Below the pieces are notes generated by a model. The model did no database searches, was not told the DNA's origin, and was given only the letters and a program-made list of their open reading frames with translations. A DNA stretch of 6,992 bases, from contig DSBP01000248.1 of the NCBI GenBank assembly GCA_011049465.1, forward strand, positions 1-6,992, in the 5' to 3' direction. The translations under genes were made by a program, and so were the position numbers. The stretch comes from a bacterium (GTDB lineage: Bacteria; Oederibacteriota; PGYV01; DSBP01). Within the stretch, counting starts at the first letter, position 1, and each line of letters opens with the position of its first letter. This document shows positions 5,931 through 6,992 of the stretch, in pieces.

Positions 5931-5939
5931 GTTTTTTTG
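5911..5939. terminator. A/T-rich hairpin spanning the DUF2934 stop codon
   Basis: A perfect 9-base inverted repeat, CAAAAAAAC (5911-5919) and GTTTTTTTG (5931-5939), encloses an 11-nt loop holding the TAA. The right arm is a run of seven T. The stem has only two G-C positions at each end, so as a rho-independent terminator it would be weak; it could attenuate readthrough or protect an mRNA end. Confidence 0.25.
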
Positions 5940-5987
5940 GAGCGAAGAAAACCTGCGCTGCGGGGAACAAGGCGTGTGCGGGTTAAA

Positions 5988-5994
5988 AAGGAGG
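5988..5994 (+). promoter_or_regulatory. Ribosome binding site deciding the start at 6000
   Basis: AAGGAGG ends 5 nt before the ATG at 6000. The in-frame ATG at 5937 would add 21 basic residues before a lipoprotein signal sequence and is rejected. Confidence 0.85.
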
Positions 5995-5999
5995 GAGTT

Positions 6000-6308
6000 A
6001 TGAGAAAAAACATCATGTTTTTGGCATGTGCGGTTTTTGTTTTTGCCGCGTGCGGCGGGGGCGCGACTGCGGAGGACCACATAAGCGCCGGCAATGAAAA
6101 ATACGAGCTGCGCGACTACGAGGGCGCTGTCAAAGATTATGACAGGGCAATCAAGCTGCAGCCCGATTACGCGATGGCTTATCTCAACAGGGGGCTCGCG
6201 AAATATATGAGGGGAGAGAGGGACGCCGCGATAAAGGACCTTAAGAAATCCGCTGAGCTTGGATACGAAGGCGCGAAAGACGTGATTGAGCAGATAGAAA
6301 AACAGTGA
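6000..6308 (+). CDS. Small TPR lipoprotein
   Basis: A 102-residue protein with a lipoprotein signal: basic MRKN, hydrophobic core, and a lipobox-like FAAC ending at C18 followed by Gly residues. Cys10 (FLAC) is a less likely alternative because it is too early. After processing it would be a lipid-anchored protein in the envelope. Two tetratricopeptide repeats follow: about 24-57 (AGNEKYELRDYEGAVKDYDRAI and LQPDY) and about 58-91 (AYLNRGLAKYMRGERDAAI and LGYEG), with the usual Gly/Ala, Tyr/Leu and Pro positions. It ends with a short capping helix. Two repeats are few for a TPR scaffold, so it may act by dimerising or by binding a single partner; no partner is visible. The gene follows the DUF2934 gene by 69 nt. 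Nothing recognisable as a terminator follows. Confidence 0.85.
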   Translation: MRKNIMFLACAVFVFAACGGGATAEDHISAGNEKYELRDYEGAVKDYDRAIKLQPDYAMAYLNRGLAKYMRGERDAAIKDLKKSAELGYEGAKDVIEQIEKQ

Positions 6309-6318
6309 TGGAACTGCA

Positions 6319-6340
6319 GCTGAAAGCTGAAAACTGAAAA
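6319..6340 (+). repeat. Heptamer tandem repeat after the TPR gene
   Basis: Three consecutive 7-base units, GCTGAAA, GCTGAAA and ACTGAAA (6319-6325, 6326-6332, 6333-6339), begin 11 nt after the stop codon. The last unit, as AACTGAAAA (6332-6340), is the exact inverse complement of TTTTCAGTT (6392-6400) at the left edge of repeat copy B. Confidence 0.7.
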
Positions 6341-6390
6341 TTAGAGCAAAATCAGTGACGGTTTCGTATTAATTTTAAAATTTAACTTAA

Positions 6391-6660
6391 GTTTTCAGTT
6401 GCCTTTGTTGAGGTGGGACGGGGCAGGCAGCGGAGAAATTTCGCCGATTTACCTCGGCGGCGAGCCTGTTTAGGTGATGATTCGCGGACATGCGCGATTA
6501 GGCTTGCGCGGGTTTTAGGGCGGATTGAAGGCTGATGTGCTTTGATGTTTGGTATGGCGTTGAATAGCGCGCAGCACAGACGCGCCCTGAGTTCTCGACG
6601 AAAGCCCCGTCCTGCGATGGTTGTATTGGGGCAAAGGTTGTTTAGCAACCGGCAAAAAAC
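6391..6660 (+). repeat. Dispersed repeat, copy B (complete left side, 13-nt deletion in right arm)
   Basis: About 265 bases, matching copy C from 6763 to 6975 at a constant 372-base offset and copy A at a 6500-base offset. Parts in order: 5' arm 6416-6447 (starts GGACGGGGC, ends CGCCGA); hairpin 6442-6459 (CGCCGAT-TTAC-CTCGGCG, one mismatch); paired segments TTAGGGCG (6515-6522) and CGCCCTGA (6583-6590); apical hairpin 6557-6570 (GCGTT-GAAT-AGCGC); remnant 3' arm 6595-6612, which has lost 13 bases present in copy A but keeps GCCCCGTCC; and hairpin 6636-6650 (GGTTG-TTTAG-CAACC). No credible protein is encoded on either strand. The outer limits are approximate. Confidence 0.88.
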
Positions 6661-6687
6661 AAAAATAAAACAACGAGATGCGTTTTT

Positions 6688-6711
6688 GTAGGGGCGATTC
6701 ACGAATCGCCC
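6688..6711 (+). repeat. REP-like palindrome with GTAG head
   Basis: GTAG (6688-6691) is followed directly by a perfect 9-base inverted repeat, GGGCGATTC (6692-6700) and GAATCGCCC (6703-6711), with only AC between. A GTAG tetranucleotide at the foot of a hairpin is the layout of bacterial REP sequences mobilised by RAYT (TnpA-REP) transposases. One copy is seen, located between repeat copies B and C; no transposase gene is in the window. Confidence 0.65.
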
Positions 6712-6762
6712 AAAGCGGGTTGTCTTTCGGGGGTTGTACTAACTTTAAACTTTCAAATTTCA

Positions 6763-6992
6763 GTTTTCAATTGCCTTTGTTGAGGTGGGCCGGGGCAGGC
6801 AGCGGAGAAATTTCGCCGATTTACATCGGCGGTGAGCCCGTTCAAATGGAGGCTCGTGAATATGCGCGGTTAGGCTTGCGCGGGTTTTAGGGCGTCTTGA
6901 ATGCTGATGTGCTTGGATGTTTGGGATGGCGCTGAATAGCGCACAACACAGACGCGCCCTGAGTTCTCGACGAAATTTTCCACTGCCAGCCC
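6763..6992 (+). repeat. Dispersed repeat, copy C (runs off window end)
   Basis: Aligns to copy B without gaps through about 6975. It shows the structure best: 5' arm 6793-6819, with the inverted 3' arm 6967-6992 (about 23 of 26 positions complementary plus one bulged G); hairpin 6814-6831 (CGCCGAT-TTAC-ATCGGCG, perfect 7-bp stem); paired TTAGGGCG (6887-6894) and CGCCCTGA (6955-6962); apical hairpin 6929-6942 (GCGCT-GAAT-AGCGC, perfect 5-bp stem). The right arm continues past the last base. Unlike B, it keeps the TTTTCC segment also present in A. Confidence 0.88.

Noticed and set aside
5728..6003. Second + frame overlapping the DUF2934 gene
   Set aside because: It is a frame shadow: the other frame has the DUF2934 pattern and the better ribosome site.
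6382..6702. Minus-strand open frame through repeat copy B
   Set aside because: It lies in repeat DNA and the 13-base difference between copies A and B would break the frame, which argues against coding.
6678..6890. Plus-strand open frame across the REP-like hairpin and repeat copy C
   Set aside because: It starts inside a palindrome region, has no ribosome site, and runs through non-coding repeat sequence.
6391..6992. CRISPR array
   Set aside because: Units are hundreds of bases long, only two are in tandem, and there are no short regular spacers or cas genes.

Overview
The window reads as chromosomal DNA of an uncultivated, probably Gram-negative-type (diderm) bacterium. There is a Sec-exported periplasmic DUF3106 protein, a lipoprotein and a periplasm-facing CHASE2 sensor. 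All nine genes lie on the + strand, share similar codon use (many AGG/AGA Arg and ATA Ile codons) and mostly have clear AGGAGG-type ribosome binding sites. Nothing in the sequence fixes the phylum.

Layout. (1) 1-374: the 3' two thirds of a dispersed repeat (copy A, to about 175), then AT-rich spacer and a strong sigma-70-type promoter (TTGACA-N17-TATATT, 301-329) overlapping an imperfect dyad. (2) 375-3942: a tightly packed operon of a Crp/Fnr-type cyclic-nucleotide-binding protein, a CHASE2 membrane protein with a degenerate class III nucleotide cyclase domain, a class II (metallo-beta-lactamase fold) cyclic nucleotide phosphodiesterase, and a RimI-like acetyltransferase. (3) 4001-5544: an ECF sigma factor, its membrane zinc-finger anti-sigma factor (4-nt overlap) and a secreted DUF3106 protein made of 18-residue helical repeats. 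(4) 5736-6308: a 64-residue DUF2934 protein and a 102-residue TPR lipoprotein. (5) 6309-6992: no gene; two further copies (B and C) of the repeat, exactly 372 bp apart, with a REP-like GTAG hairpin between them.

How the genes fit together. The first operon has the parts list of a cyclic-nucleotide circuit: a binding effector with intact phosphate-cassette Glu and Arg, a hydrolase with all its metal ligands, and a transmembrane sensor shaped like a CHASE2-adenylate cyclase. By eye, however, the cyclase domain has lost both metal-binding Asp residues and the Asn/Arg catalytic pair, so it is likely a pseudocyclase. The Crp-like recognition helix is also altered (acidic, with an Arg-to-Glu change). 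The module may therefore sense or relay a nucleotide made elsewhere. The second block is a sigma/anti-sigma envelope-stress type unit with a periplasmic partner.

The most unusual non-coding feature is the repeat: about 265-280 bp, bounded internally by imperfect inverted arms of about 30 nt, holding several small hairpins whose differences between copies mostly keep pairing (C to T changes giving G-U pairs). It could be a MITE-like element or encode a structured RNA. No convincing rho-independent terminator, tRNA, rRNA or CRISPR array was seen.
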